Shown: one piece after another, positions 1-8,991 of the stretch
Position numbering within the stretch: the stretch's first letter is position 1
How the letters are laid out: every line of letters begins with the position of its first letter
DNA from: a virus
IMG/VR virus record: IMGVR_UViG_3300035703_000349
Coordinates: 1 to 28,530 of that record
DNA length: 28,530 nt
Strand: one strand, 5' to 3'
The notes under the pieces: model-generated
Seen by the model: only the letters and a program-made list of their open reading frames with translations
What the model was told of the DNA's origin: nothing
Databases searched by the model: none
Translations under genes and position numbers: made by a program

Positions 1-256
1 CAAGGCCAGATATACCTGTACTTACTGGTAAGCCTGTACAGTTTGTGAGCGTACCTGATGATGGTGTGCCTAACGCACCGCCAGAGGTTAGTCCTGTAGC
101 AAAGGTTAGGTTGCCTGAGCCATCAGTCTGTAGAAACTGATTAGCACTACCGTCTGTGCCAGGAAGCGTAAAGGTTGTGTTGCTGCTGGTATTGGCAGAT
201 TGGACGGTTGTTGTCCCTGTCCCAGAAGCGTTACCCTGAAGTTTGATCTTTGACAT
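1..256 (-). CDS. Tail fibre-like protein, N-terminal part (cut by window edge)
   Basis: An open frame starts at ATG 256-254 and runs off the left edge (85 codons visible). The product begins MSKIKLQGNASGTG and continues with a Thr/Ser/Gly/Asn-rich segment containing TLPGTDGSANQFLQTDGSGN. The same kind of segment (TTFVLPSADGAANTLLGTDG) occurs near residue 100 of the neighbouring fibre gene at 260-2350, so the two genes are paralogues. Low-complexity sequence of this type is usual in fibres of aquatic phages, which bind the host surface. Its start lies 3 bp after the stop of the upstream fibre gene, so the two are probably co-translated. The receptor-binding C-terminus lies outside the window. 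Tail fibre is an inference from composition and position. Confidence 0.75.
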   Translation of the reverse strand, partial: MSKIKLQGNASGTGTTTVQSANTSSNTTFTLPGTDGSANQFLQTDGSGNLTFATGLTSGGALGTPSSGTLTNCTGLPVSTGISGL

Positions 257-259
257 AAG

Positions 260-2350
260 TTACCCCAAAACCATCCACGATTGACCATCTGGAACCGTCA
301 CAGCATAACCTGCCGCGACCGTGACAGGACTGACAGACAGTCCGTTTGTGTTGCTCGTAAGTGTGACATTGCTCGAAATCAAAATTTGCGATTCTAGGAT
401 TGGCCCGCCTGCACCACCACCTGTAGCCGACAACGTACCAGCCGACAAACTAAGGCCAGAACCTACCGTGACGTTACTGAACCCGCCCGTACCGTTGTTG
501 GCTAACAGCTCTGTATTCGCACCCGTAGGAGCAGGAGCAGCACCTAACGTATTGTAGGAAAGCGTGACTGCTGTAGAACCGTTAAATGTCGTTCCTGACG
601 CTGCACCAGAACCAGAGTTATTGAGTGTTAATGCGTTAGTTGTTGTGCCACTTCCTCCGGTTGCGCTTAACGTACCAGCAGAGAACGATAATCCGGTTCC
701 TACCGTGACATTAGAAAAGCCACCAGACCCGTTTCCATACAAGATTGACGTACCACTAGTAGCCGGAGCGTAGTCCGTACCAGCAGTTGCATTTGCAAAG
801 CCACCAGAACCGTTAGCCTTTAAGATCGAGGTTCCTGTTGTCGCAGGAGCGTAGTCAATCCCAGACGATGCGGTAGAAAAGCCACCTGCGTTGTCGCCTT
901 TTAGGATGCCTGTGCCTGACGTTGGTGGAGCGAAGTCAGTACCAGACACTGCCGCAGAGATAACGCCGCTAGCAGCCTTCAGAACGCCCGTAGTGCCTGC
1001 TGCTTTAACCAACTTGCCCGTACTACCATCAAACAAAACGATTTGATTAGCGGTCGCTCCAGACGGTCCTACAACGTCACCTGTTCCTGCTGGAGTCGCC
1101 CAAGTTAGTGCGGTCCCATTCCACGAGAGGTAAGTTCCTGACGAGGATGGAGCAGTTACGAAGCCCGTTGTATTAGATGCGGTCTGTACCGCAAGACGAT
1201 TGGCAGCGCCGCCTGCAAGATTGGTTGCGGTTGTTGCCGATGTTGCACTTGTCGCACTATTGGCAGAACCAAGAATGTCGATGTTCCAGGTTCCAGTAGC
1301 GCCAGAACCCGTGTTAGAAGGAACGCCTAGATTGGTGCGAGCGTCACTTGCTGTAGAAGCGCCAGTACCACCGTCTGCAACGGCCAGGTCTGTAATCCCT
1401 GTGATCGAGCCACCGGAGATAGAAACCGAGTTAGCCGCTTGTGTAGCGATAGACCCAAGACCGAGGTTCGTTCTTGCGGTTGATGCCGACGATAGGTCAG
1501 AGAGATTGTTAGCCCTGTAAGCGTAGGTCGTGTCCTGGCCTGTCGCAGTCACACCTAAGTTAGTGCGAGCATCCAGCGCAGAAGAAGCTCCGGTCCCACC
1601 GTCCGCCACGGCAAGATCGGTAATTCCTGTAATCGAACCGCCAGTAATAGATACGCTAGCAGCGGACTGTGTGGCAATCGTGCCTAAGCCTAGATTCGTG
1701 CGAGCAGTCGAGGCCGAGGAGAGATCAGAGAGGTTGTTGGACCTAAAGGCATACGTTGTATCTTGGCCTGTCTCGGTGACACCCAAATTGGTTCGTGCGG
1801 TTGCGGCGTCCGTTGCACCCGTTCCACCGCGAGCGACTGTCAGGGTTCCTGTCGTTCCCGCGATAATAGGAAGGCCAGTACCGTTAGTTAAGGTTACCGC
1901 AGAAGGTGTACCGAGGTCTGGAGTCGTTAGTGTTGGAGATGTTGCGCGAACAACATTGCCCGTACCCGTAACGGACGAGAAAGAAAGGTTTCCGGACCCG
2001 TCTGTGCCTAGTAGGGTGTTGGCAGCACCATCAGCAGAAGGAAGTACAAAGGTTGTATTAGTGGAGATAGAAGCGGCAGCGCGTAACTCAACATAGTTAG
2101 AACCGTTGTCTGCATCCTCTCCGAGACGAACGCGACCTGCGTTAGCCGTTACGCCCTGAACCGTTAAGACATCAGAAGAGGTAAACGAGTCGCCATCTAA
2201 GCCTGCCTGTTGATTCTTGAGCTGCGACATAAGCTCACGAATCGCGTTGTTGATGTTACTAGGAGCGCAGCCCTCAGCAATATCGATGCCATCAATATCG
2301 GTGTTGTTGCCTGGAGTTGAGGAGAACTCGGAAATCTTTGTCTTTGCCAT
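260..2350 (-). CDS. Tail fibre / collagen-like repeat protein
   Basis: This 696-residue protein is probably a fibre or appendage that contacts the host. It starts MAKTKISEFSSTPGNN; a GGAG sits 6 bp before the ATG. Residues about 190-345 hold two near-identical ~77-residue modules (TGQDTTYAYRANNLSDLSS..., ending DLAVADGGTGAS). Residues about 465-555 hold three ~27-residue units of the type (D/S)YAPATSGTSIL.GNGSGGF. The C-terminus ends with a hydrophobic PDGQSWMVLG. Such TNLGLG/GGTGA repeats are typical of phage fibres that trimerise as beta-structure. It is the last complete gene of the virion operon and is followed by a paralogue. No peptidase or chaperone domain was recognised, and the receptor is unknown. 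Confidence 0.8.
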   Translation of the reverse strand: MAKTKISEFSSTPGNNTDIDGIDIAEGCAPSNINNAIRELMSQLKNQQAGLDGDSFTSSDVLTVQGVTANAGRVRLGEDADNGSNYVELRAAASISTNTTFVLPSADGAANTLLGTDGSGNLSFSSVTGTGNVVRATSPTLTTPDLGTPSAVTLTNGTGLPIIAGTTGTLTVARGGTGATDAATARTNLGVTETGQDTTYAFRSNNLSDLSSASTARTNLGLGTIATQSAASVSITGGSITGITDLAVADGGTGASSALDARTNLGVTATGQDTTYAYRANNLSDLSSASTARTNLGLGSIATQAANSVSISGGSITGITDLAVADGGTGASTASDARTNLGVPSNTGSGATGTWNIDILGSANSATSATSATTATNLAGGAANRLAVQTASNTTGFVTAPSSSGTYLSWNGTALTWATPAGTGDVVGPSGATANQIVLFDGSTGKLVKAAGTTGVLKAASGVISAAVSGTDFAPPTSGTGILKGDNAGGFSTASSGIDYAPATTGTSILKANGSGGFANATAGTDYAPATSGTSILYGNGSGGFSNVTVGTGLSFSAGTLSATGGSGTTTNALTLNNSGSGAASGTTFNGSTAVTLSYNTLGAAPAPTGANTELLANNGTGGFSNVTVGSGLSLSAGTLSATGGGAGGPILESQILISSNVTLTSNTNGLSVSPVTVAAGYAVTVPDGQSWMVLG
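1320..1780 (-). repeat. Two ~230-bp direct repeats inside the fibre gene
   Basis: Two in-frame copies code for modules of about 77 residues with the same order (TGQDTTYA.R.NNLSDLSS, then ARTNLGLG.IATQ, then GGSITGITDLAVADGGTGAS). DNA differs mainly at third codon positions, so the duplication is not recent or has been edited by recombination. Such copies let the fibre lengthen or shorten. Confidence 0.85.
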
Positions 2351-2352
2351 GA

Positions 2353-3873
2353 TTACTCCATCAACTCTTTTTGCTGCTGTGTCTGGTAAAGCATATTCAG
2401 CAACCCTCGGTACGGTAAGTTAGGAGCAGCAGCCTGCGCTCCTAACAGTCCACGTTGTAATTGTCCCACGCCGTAAGCGGTTTCGCCAACAATTCTTGGC
2501 GAAGAGGCGAGCATTGTTCCCGCAGCCAAAGGAATACCTCCGGCCATAAAGCCCATGCCGCCAGTAATCGGAGCGGTAGCTCGTTGGATTCCTCGTGGCG
2601 TTAAATCGGACATCGCTTGACCAGCCAATGCAGGCATAAGCTGCCTTCCACCTTGCCTCTCAAGCTCCCTGGCTAAACGCAAACGCTCGCCATAATTCGT
2701 ATTTACGTTGTTACGCATCAGGCTTTGTAGCTTACGGATTGCGGTATCAGCCGATGCTTTCTGACCAAGGCTCAAAGCCCTTTCAATCTCACGAACAAGA
2801 TCGCTTTGGTCCGTATACGCCTTCATAACCTTGGCGTATGTTGGCGCTTGCTTGGTAATCTCGTTTTTAATTGAGTTGTAGACCTCGCCAACAGCCAATC
2901 GAGCGGTCTTTGACTCAATAGGAATACCCTCTAAAACATCGCCGACCTTTTGTTTAAGAGCGTCCAATCCTTCTGGTGTATGGTATTCAACAGGGTCTAA
3001 AGCCTTCCATTCCTCAATATACGTCTTTGCCGTAGAAAGCCTTTCGGCAGCGTCTTTATTCTTGACCTGGCCTTTATAAGTTACCTTGTTGATCGCGTTA
3101 TTGATCGCGTTATCAATGCCTGCGAAGTCAAGAACCGTCTTGTCGTTCTTGATGTCAACCATGCCGGAGCGATACTCGTTTTGCTTGGCTAACTGGATGT
3201 CAGAAAGATTTTGTTTTGCAGCGTCAAGAACCTCCATTGCACCAACTTTGCCACGAAGGTTTTCTGTAAATGACTTAGCTTGTTGCCCACCAGCCCTACC
3301 AGCCTCAAATGCCTGTTGGATAGCCTCGCCACCAACGCCCGTTGTAGACCCAAGCACAGCCTTTGCGCCTTTTCCTGCCGCTTGAGCGGTAGCTGACGCA
3401 GCCTTAGCGGTCATAACCAAAGGATCGGTTGCGTATGCAGCCTTTGACAAAGCAGACGCAACACCTCCGGCCTTTGGGGCAACCATTGCACCACCCGTTA
3501 AAACGGTTGATATATCAGCAAGAACTCCAGCAGGGTCCGTGGCAATGGCTTTTTTTGCACCCTCTACACTACCGTAACGGTCTACATAAAACTGACCAAC
3601 TCTGTTTGCAAGTTCTCGTGAGGCTTTATCTTCGCCTATTGCCTGAACCATGCTTTCTGGAAGGATGTTTTGCAATACACCAGCGCCAAGATCCAAAACC
3701 GTTTTTGCGGTTTGTACAGGACTCGTAATCGCCTCAACAACACCACCGATAACACCGGAAACGGATCTTGGAAGGTTGGTTACTGCCTGTTGAGCGACCT
3801 GCCCAGCAGTCAAAGGTTTTTCTTCTGGAGGCTTACCGCCTATCTGTTCGTCCTTATCCCACCAGTTAGCCAT
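2353..3873 (-). CDS. Putative internal virion / ejection protein (506 aa)
   Basis: I do not recognise a named family. The product starts MANWWDKDEQIGGKPPEEKP, is Ala-rich and has a hydrophobic, glycine-rich stretch at about residues 35-70 and another near 125-185. The middle (about 190-400) is charged and probably helical, and a second Gly/Ala hydrophobic patch follows at about 430-475. It lies between another large virion-type protein and the fibre genes, with 2-3 bp gaps. Large Ala/Gln-rich helical proteins in this place in podoviruses are usually carried in the capsid and ejected with DNA. That role is inferred from position and composition only. Confidence 0.6.
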   Translation of the reverse strand: MANWWDKDEQIGGKPPEEKPLTAGQVAQQAVTNLPRSVSGVIGGVVEAITSPVQTAKTVLDLGAGVLQNILPESMVQAIGEDKASRELANRVGQFYVDRYGSVEGAKKAIATDPAGVLADISTVLTGGAMVAPKAGGVASALSKAAYATDPLVMTAKAASATAQAAGKGAKAVLGSTTGVGGEAIQQAFEAGRAGGQQAKSFTENLRGKVGAMEVLDAAKQNLSDIQLAKQNEYRSGMVDIKNDKTVLDFAGIDNAINNAINKVTYKGQVKNKDAAERLSTAKTYIEEWKALDPVEYHTPEGLDALKQKVGDVLEGIPIESKTARLAVGEVYNSIKNEITKQAPTYAKVMKAYTDQSDLVREIERALSLGQKASADTAIRKLQSLMRNNVNTNYGERLRLARELERQGGRQLMPALAGQAMSDLTPRGIQRATAPITGGMGFMAGGIPLAAGTMLASSPRIVGETAYGVGQLQRGLLGAQAAAPNLPYRGLLNMLYQTQQQKELME

Positions 3874-3875
3874 GA

Positions 3876-5414
3876 CTAACCACCTTTCTTGCGCGTATTG
3901 CCTTGCGGGTCTATGTAAATAGAACCAGCGGGAAGCCTATCGTAATCAGCTTTGCTATTTACTCTTATAGGAGCCTGTTCGTTGCCTACTGGTTGCGTTA
4001 ACGCTGGCTTAAGGGCATCAATTGCTGATTTGCTATAACCCTGAGCGGTAGCAGCATTAGACATCTTGTCAAAAGCATTGCGAGCAACTTCCGCTTGCCT
4101 ATTAAGGTTTGCTTTGATTTGAGTTGGCGACATACCAGGCGTAACCATTGCAGACTCAAACGCTTGAGCCTCTGTCCTTGTAAGCGCAGAACCGAACAAT
4201 TGATTTCTAATTTGGTTCGCAAAAAGATCGTACTGCTGCCACCACTGACCAAAGTCTTTTTTGGCCGGATCATCAGAGCGAAGAGCAATCATTACCGATG
4301 CCCTTCCTAACGCATCAATCTTGTAACCGCCGTAATCATCTTTGAATGTATTGGCAAGACTTGTTAAGTTGGCAGCATTTTCTGACTTAGAAGCCAGGTC
4401 GTTAAGAACCGGACCTGGCAGCGGTTTTCCGTCTTGAGCTTGTGCTTGCTTGGCTTTTGCATCATCTATCCGTAACTGTAGGAGTTGATTGCTTATTCCC
4501 TGTTGCGTGGCCCTGTCGGCCCTCGACTCTTCGCGCTGAAGAGCCTGAGAGTTCATCGAGGTCAAACGCTCCATTGATTTATTTAGGGTGTCCTCATCCA
4601 TGTTTGCAAAACTACGCTGCAACTGATTGGCAAACGGAAGGATAGACGGATGGATAACTCCGCCCTGGATCAATGGAGTAAATGGGTTTTCTGTGGTCCC
4701 TGTTTGTTGCGTTGGAGCCATAATTGTTTTGGTGTTACCTGCAAAATCGGTAACAACAAGGCTCTCGCCTTTCTTAACTGTTGTTGCCTTTGACGCTCCA
4801 GCAACAGGCTTAAACGTTCCGTCTGGCTGACGTTCGTATATAACGCCACCAGTTTCCCTAACCTCTGGTTGCATCGCGCCTTGAATGGTTTTTGCCGCGG
4901 TCAATGCTTTGTCAATAGGAACGCCCTTAGAAACAGCAGCAGAAAGCAATCGCTCAACATCTAACCTTGGCGCACCCATCGTCCGTTCTTCTATAGGAGA
5001 TGTAGACATCCCCATTTGTTCAAGACCAACTTGTTCTTCTTGCGATAGAGGGCGCTGCTGAACCGTGACAGGACGAACAATGCCTGAGCGAAGAACCTCT
5101 GGAAGGTTAGCCTCTGCTTGCATTTGCTTTTGCATTTGCTGTAACTGCAAGCCAGTAACCTTATCCTGCACCGCCTGCTGCATAGCACCACGATAGGCTT
5201 GCTGGCCTGCCTGTAAACCTTGCGCCACAAGCTCGCCCGTAGACCTTCTAACAGGGCTTCTTCCAGATCCAGCCAACAGAGAAAGCCCTAAGTTAAGCAA
5301 ACCTTGGTCTTGTGCTTGTTGGCGTAACTTCTCCTGCTCTTCAGCGCCTAACAGGCCACCCATGTAAGAAGGCATGTCGCCAAATATGCCGCCAAGGAAA
5401 TTAGATGTAGACAC
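3876..5414 (-). CDS. Putative internal virion protein (512 aa, GTG start)
   Basis: The start is GTG at 5414-5412, supported by GGGAGG five bases upstream. The product begins with a Gly-rich segment (LGGIFGDMPSYMGGLLGAEE), then a Gln-rich helical region (about residues 25-110, LQLQQMQKQMQAE). A long charged middle follows, with a C-terminal part rich in Ala and Lys. Composition and place, next to two further Gln/Ala-rich proteins and upstream of the fibres, suggest a protein packaged in the head and ejected to build a DNA-transfer channel. No lytic transglycosylase motif was seen. Family unknown to me. Confidence 0.6.
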   Translation of the reverse strand: MSTSNFLGGIFGDMPSYMGGLLGAEEQEKLRQQAQDQGLLNLGLSLLAGSGRSPVRRSTGELVAQGLQAGQQAYRGAMQQAVQDKVTGLQLQQMQKQMQAEANLPEVLRSGIVRPVTVQQRPLSQEEQVGLEQMGMSTSPIEERTMGAPRLDVERLLSAAVSKGVPIDKALTAAKTIQGAMQPEVRETGGVIYERQPDGTFKPVAGASKATTVKKGESLVVTDFAGNTKTIMAPTQQTGTTENPFTPLIQGGVIHPSILPFANQLQRSFANMDEDTLNKSMERLTSMNSQALQREESRADRATQQGISNQLLQLRIDDAKAKQAQAQDGKPLPGPVLNDLASKSENAANLTSLANTFKDDYGGYKIDALGRASVMIALRSDDPAKKDFGQWWQQYDLFANQIRNQLFGSALTRTEAQAFESAMVTPGMSPTQIKANLNRQAEVARNAFDKMSNAATAQGYSKSAIDALKPALTQPVGNEQAPIRVNSKADYDRLPAGSIYIDPQGNTRKKGG

Positions 5415-5416
5415 AA

Positions 5417-6376
5417 TTACCTCCCAAGCAAGCCAAGCAATCCACCTGCCGCTGCGCCCAACCCAGTGCCAAGACCAGGAACCATACTGCCTAATCGAGC
5501 GCCTGTTAAAGCGCCGCCTAGAGCACCTGCCAGCGGATTAGAGTAGGTCGGCTGAATAGTCTGCTGCCCAGCAGGAGCGCCATAAGCACTCGATAAGAAC
5601 GACTGTAGGTTCGCGTAAGGTTGCTGTTGTTGGTAGTTGAACTTCTGAATGGCATCCGCAAGAGCAGCCTGTTGGTATTGCTCTGCTGTCTGACCAACCT
5701 GAGCAAGTTGTGCAATGTCCGTGTAGTCCTGAGCAGCAAGGCCTGGCGCAGCACCGATAGCAGCCTGTTGTCTAGCCTTCTCTTGCTCGTAAAGGTTTGC
5801 ACTGAGGCCAAGCGCAGACTGCTGTCTTGCTCGCTCGTCTGCGTAGTTTTGGTAAGCAAGCTGACCCGCCTGAGAAGTTAGCGCATTTGCTAACGCGCCT
5901 TGAGCACGAGCCTCTTGAGACATCAGAGCCTCGTTCATCCCGTAGCGACCAGAAGCAGACGCTCTAGACCTCATCTGGTTGATTGCGTCTTGATAAGACT
6001 GCGTTGCTTGAGAAAACCCTGGTTGTAAGGCTTGCGTGAGGTAAGGATTCGGGTTGAGGTAATTACCTGTAATTGTGCTTTGCAACAACGGGTTAAATTG
6101 GCCTTGTAAAGCTGTAGCCTGAGCGCCGCCTATCTGGCCTGCAAGTTGTTGTTGGGCTAAAGGTACAAGCGGATTGCCTTGCATAGCCCTTGTCTGCATC
6201 GCAGACATTGCGGCCTGAGTCTGTTGCGATGGGCCAACGTACGTCTGCCCTGTGTAGGCTTGTGGGCCTCCAGTTGCGTATAGACGTTGAGCCTCAGATA
6301 GACCGTACTGAACGTACGGCTGCATAGACGGATCTAATTCCGTCCTGGTTACTGTGTTTGTTGACCCGCCGGACAT
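5417..6376 (-). CDS. Putative virion protein, Gln/Ala-rich (319 aa)
   Basis: It starts MSGGSTNTVTRTELDPSMQP, and GAGAGG lies a few bases upstream. Residues 30-270 are very rich in Gln, Ala and Tyr and repeat short blocks such as QQQAAIGAAPGLAAQDY. The final ~35 residues are a Gly/Ala/Leu hydrophobic tail (GALGGALTGARLGSMVPGLG, then GLGAAAGGLLGLLGR). That tail looks like the glycine-zipper segments found in membrane-inserting phage ejection proteins. Two bases separate it from the next gene. Role inferred; the N-terminal 'DP.MQPYV..GL..A..LY' pattern is common among podovirus virion proteins. Confidence 0.6.
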   Translation of the reverse strand: MSGGSTNTVTRTELDPSMQPYVQYGLSEAQRLYATGGPQAYTGQTYVGPSQQTQAAMSAMQTRAMQGNPLVPLAQQQLAGQIGGAQATALQGQFNPLLQSTITGNYLNPNPYLTQALQPGFSQATQSYQDAINQMRSRASASGRYGMNEALMSQEARAQGALANALTSQAGQLAYQNYADERARQQSALGLSANLYEQEKARQQAAIGAAPGLAAQDYTDIAQLAQVGQTAEQYQQAALADAIQKFNYQQQQPYANLQSFLSSAYGAPAGQQTIQPTYSNPLAGALGGALTGARLGSMVPGLGTGLGAAAGGLLGLLGR

Positions 6377-6377
6377 A

Positions 6378-6764
6378 TTAAACCTCTCTTACCCATTTCC
6401 TGGGCCTGAAACCCAACGCTTGAGCTTTGCGATCCCAGCCTTTACGCCACGAATCAAAGCTGATAGTCCTTGCGCCACCTTCTCTCGCAATGCGGAGAAC
6501 ATGATCCATGCCTGCATCAAAATCTCCCTTGCCATAAGCGCACCAAATATGCAAATTATCGCCGATAGGCTGCAAAACAACAAAGCCGCAAGGATAAGTA
6601 TCCTCAACAAAGACCCAAAGAAGTGATCGCCCTGCAAAACAGTCCGCGTAAATGTCCTCGGGTATCCATGCTTCTGGACTCTTTCTGAGAATGACTTCCA
6701 ATCCCTGCCTAACGAACGGCCAGATTTTGCGAAGATTCTCCGGCTTAACGTATTGAACATTCAT
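6378..6764 (-). CDS. GNAT-fold-like protein, possible T7 gp13-type internal protein
   Basis: This 128-residue protein (MNVQYVKPENLRKIWPFVRQ...) has the layout of a small GNAT acyltransferase: an N-terminal helix pair, a beta segment with LLWVFVEDTYPCGFVVLQPI, then HIWCAYGKGD, a helix, and a final strand with DSWRKGWDRKAQALGFRPR. The 'A..LGF' end resembles the closing element of GNAT domains. T7 internal virion protein gp13 is also a GNAT-like protein encoded just before the ejection proteins, the position seen here. The ATG overlaps the stop of the upstream gene (ATGA). Whether it binds acetyl-CoA cannot be read; no clear R/Q-x-x-G-x-G/A loop is visible, so it may be non-enzymatic. Confidence 0.6.
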   Translation of the reverse strand: MNVQYVKPENLRKIWPFVRQGLEVILRKSPEAWIPEDIYADCFAGRSLLWVFVEDTYPCGFVVLQPIGDNLHIWCAYGKGDFDAGMDHVLRIAREGGARTISFDSWRKGWDRKAQALGFRPRKWVREV

Positions 6765-7543
6765 CCAACCACCACATAACCATAAGTCTTATCGGAGGTA
6801 GCGTTAGGAAAATGCGTAATCGTCGCGGAGCCATTCGTAACCGAAGAGATATACACCCCACCGTTAGAAAACCCCCCAACAAACTGCATCGTGGCAATCA
6901 CAGAAGGAGTCGCAGGTCTCGTCGGACTCGTTTGAGTGGGGATGTGCTCGATGATGGCAAGCGTTGATGTTGTAGCCCACATAAGCTCAATGTAGTCATT
7001 GGCAGCGAGGTCTACAAAAAGGTTGAGCGCAGCAATAACGTGGCCTTTTATCGACCCGTGTTTTGAGTCAATCGAAAACTTAGAGTTACTGTCGGCAACG
7101 TCTGTGCCGTTTTTTCTTATCCAAACATCTACGTCCTGTATCTGCGAGTCATCGTTAGCAAACTGAATCGAGAACTGGAAGTTGTACTTACCAGCAGCCC
7201 TTACATTGATCCTCGACGAGTTTGATAGGTAGACGTTATTAGACAGGTCGGTGTTAGATAACGTAATGGCATAGGCTGTTGTCGTACTCGCAGCGGATTG
7301 GTCTGTAACGTCAAAAAACGACCCATAAGGGACCGCATCTGCGTAGGCATTGGCAGAATAAGGTACAAGGATGATCTTGCTTTCTACCCCTATTCTCGCG
7401 TCTGTAATCGTGGTTGTGGTGGCGTTTCCGGTATTAAGCGTTACCGTTCCCGTGTTGTTGGTCTTACCGTCCATGATGTTACGGACGATTTCGGCAACCG
7501 CTCTCGCATCGCCACCAAACGGAGGCAGCGTACGGAAGATCAT
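6761..7543 (-). CDS. C1q/TNF-like beta-sandwich virion protein
   Basis: A 260-residue protein beginning MIFRTLPPFGGDARAVAEIV. Residues 1-30 are helical. Residues about 30-60 form a Thr/Asn-rich strand region (TGTVTLNTGNATTTT). Residues about 75-225 look like a C1q/TNF-type jelly roll: INVRAAGKYNFQFSIQFAND, then DVDVWIRKNGTDVADS, and later ANDYIELMW. This pattern (GkY.f.fs.qf, v.vwirkNG, gDyieL.w) is frequent in phage tail and fibre proteins. The last ~35 residues (YISSVTNGSATITHFPNATS) look like another beta element. It sits after the nozzle gene with ATGA overlaps at both ends, so it may be a tail-hub or fibre-attachment protein. Confidence 0.65.
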   Translation of the reverse strand: MIFRTLPPFGGDARAVAEIVRNIMDGKTNNTGTVTLNTGNATTTTITDARIGVESKIILVPYSANAYADAVPYGSFFDVTDQSAASTTTAYAITLSNTDLSNNVYLSNSSRINVRAAGKYNFQFSIQFANDDSQIQDVDVWIRKNGTDVADSNSKFSIDSKHGSIKGHVIAALNLFVDLAANDYIELMWATTSTLAIIEHIPTQTSPTRPATPSVIATMQFVGGFSNGGVYISSVTNGSATITHFPNATSDKTYGYVVVG

Positions 7544-8991
7544 CTCAGCCCCTGCGGTACAACCGTGACATCTATTCCAACCGCAGAAGTCCAGACCCCA
7601 GAAGGCCTTACCTGCAACCGATGATAGGTTCCAGAAGAACGTAAGCCTATACGGTTGTCATCGTTTGCCGTGTAACTTGAACCCGTAAACTGAGCAACCT
7701 GGCCCAAACGCTTTCTCGACGAGATTTGCACTGAGCACGATCCCGTATCAATCACGGGTCTTACCAGCGTCACTACGCTAGGTGTATCGTTGAGCGATAA
7801 ATCAGGCGTAATGATGTTTGCCGTTAATGCCGACCCAGAAAAAGCCACAATCTTCGTGCCTAGCGTACCCGTAAGTAGGTTGGATGTGACCGTATACCCA
7901 AAGGAATCAAGGCTTGCAGGAAGCGAATCAATGCTTCCGTAAGCGTCTAATTGCTCTAAGGTCAGGCCAGACGAAGAGGTTGTCGTGATAGCGGTCGAAG
8001 ATGAGATCGTGTCTACATTCACCTCACCATAAGACCACTTGTTAAGGTTGAAGTTGTAGATCAGGACGTTGGTTGATTGACTTGTCGTCTTAAAGCACCA
8101 AATAACAAGGTTTTTAAGCGGGTCAATCGCCGCACTCATCGTAGATAACTGCGATATATCTACGTTGTTGAAGAACCACCTATCTACCTTCTCGACAGAA
8201 ATAGACTCGACTGCCTGACCGTTGCAGCGATAAAACCCATCATCAGACAAAAAGAACGACATGCCGCCGTACTGGATGATCGAGTTGGGCTCCATACAAC
8301 CCAAGCCCCTAGAGATCGTGTCAAACTGGAATACAAGAGGGCTTCCAACGTAGGACATACGGACAACCGCACGATCCATGTACACCAATCCATACTCACC
8401 ACCCGTCAATCCCTTGACATGCCCACCATCAGGAATGTCCTGGTAGTCAGACTGTGTGAGAGCGGATGGGGTCCAATCGGTTTCATCGCCCAACGCGCAC
8501 CACTCAACGCGGTTAGGGTAAATCGTTGCTCCGTTGTTAAAGCCTGCAACCACAAAGTCCCTGACTGTAGTGACGTACCGAGACTTAGGCGCAGCAGCAC
8601 CAAGGTCTGCAAAAAGGGTCGATGAGCCCATGAGGTAGCCCTGGAGCCTGTCACCACCGTTAGCTGCGATCACTCGGTTGCCGAATTGGGTAAACCGCCA
8701 CTTCTGATCCGATGGGGTTGTATAACCACCAGACTTTGATACGTCAGACAAAGCCAAGTTCGTACCTAGCTTAAACAACTTCGTATCACCGCCAGCAAAG
8801 ACCGTAACTGCTTCACTAGGTGCAGCAGCAGCAACAACCGAGTTAAGCGTTTCTGATGCTGCGTTAGACCACTCAGCAGGAGCAGGAAGCGGTCCGTATC
8901 CTACTTGTTGCGGAATGACGTTCTTAGCATCCACAAGCGCACCAGCCACGCCTGGCTGATCGGGTAACCACTCACCAAAGTTAACTCTCAT
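7540..8991 (-). CDS. Tail nozzle-like protein (T7 gp12 / P22 gp10 role)
   Basis: A 483-residue protein starting MRVNFGEWLPDQPGVAGALV, continuing LVDAKNVIPQQVGYGPLPAP. It then has repeated beta-rich blade-like segments: TKLFKLGTNLALSDVS, KWRFTQFGNRVIAANGGD, YVTTVRDFVVAGFNN, YGLVYMDRAVVRMSYVG, NKWSYGEVNVDTI. This beta-propeller-like pattern, and the place directly after the adaptor gene, match the nozzle/tubular protein B of short-tailed phages, which closes the DNA channel. ATGA overlaps link it to the adaptor upstream and the C1q-like gene downstream. The family is inferred from motif pattern and synteny. Confidence 0.7.
   Translation of the reverse strand: MRVNFGEWLPDQPGVAGALVDAKNVIPQQVGYGPLPAPAEWSNAASETLNSVVAAAAPSEAVTVFAGGDTKLFKLGTNLALSDVSKSGGYTTPSDQKWRFTQFGNRVIAANGGDRLQGYLMGSSTLFADLGAAAPKSRYVTTVRDFVVAGFNNGATIYPNRVEWCALGDETDWTPSALTQSDYQDIPDGGHVKGLTGGEYGLVYMDRAVVRMSYVGSPLVFQFDTISRGLGCMEPNSIIQYGGMSFFLSDDGFYRCNGQAVESISVEKVDRWFFNNVDISQLSTMSAAIDPLKNLVIWCFKTTSQSTNVLIYNFNLNKWSYGEVNVDTISSSTAITTTSSSGLTLEQLDAYGSIDSLPASLDSFGYTVTSNLLTGTLGTKIVAFSGSALTANIITPDLSLNDTPSVVTLVRPVIDTGSCSVQISSRKRLGQVAQFTGSSYTANDDNRIGLRSSGTYHRLQVRPSGVWTSAVGIDVTVVPQGLR

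Noticed and set aside
106-288. 60-codon - strand frame at the left edge
   Set aside because: The other frame, starting at 256, encodes the paralogue of the fibre protein.
1530-2096. 188-codon open frame on the + strand opposite the fibre gene
   Set aside because: It is repetitive because the fibre gene is repetitive, Val/Pro/Ala-rich, and lacks any support.
6389-6760. 123-codon - strand frame within the GNAT-like gene
   Set aside because: Same strand, shifted frame; the other frame has the coupled ATGA start and a coherent fold.
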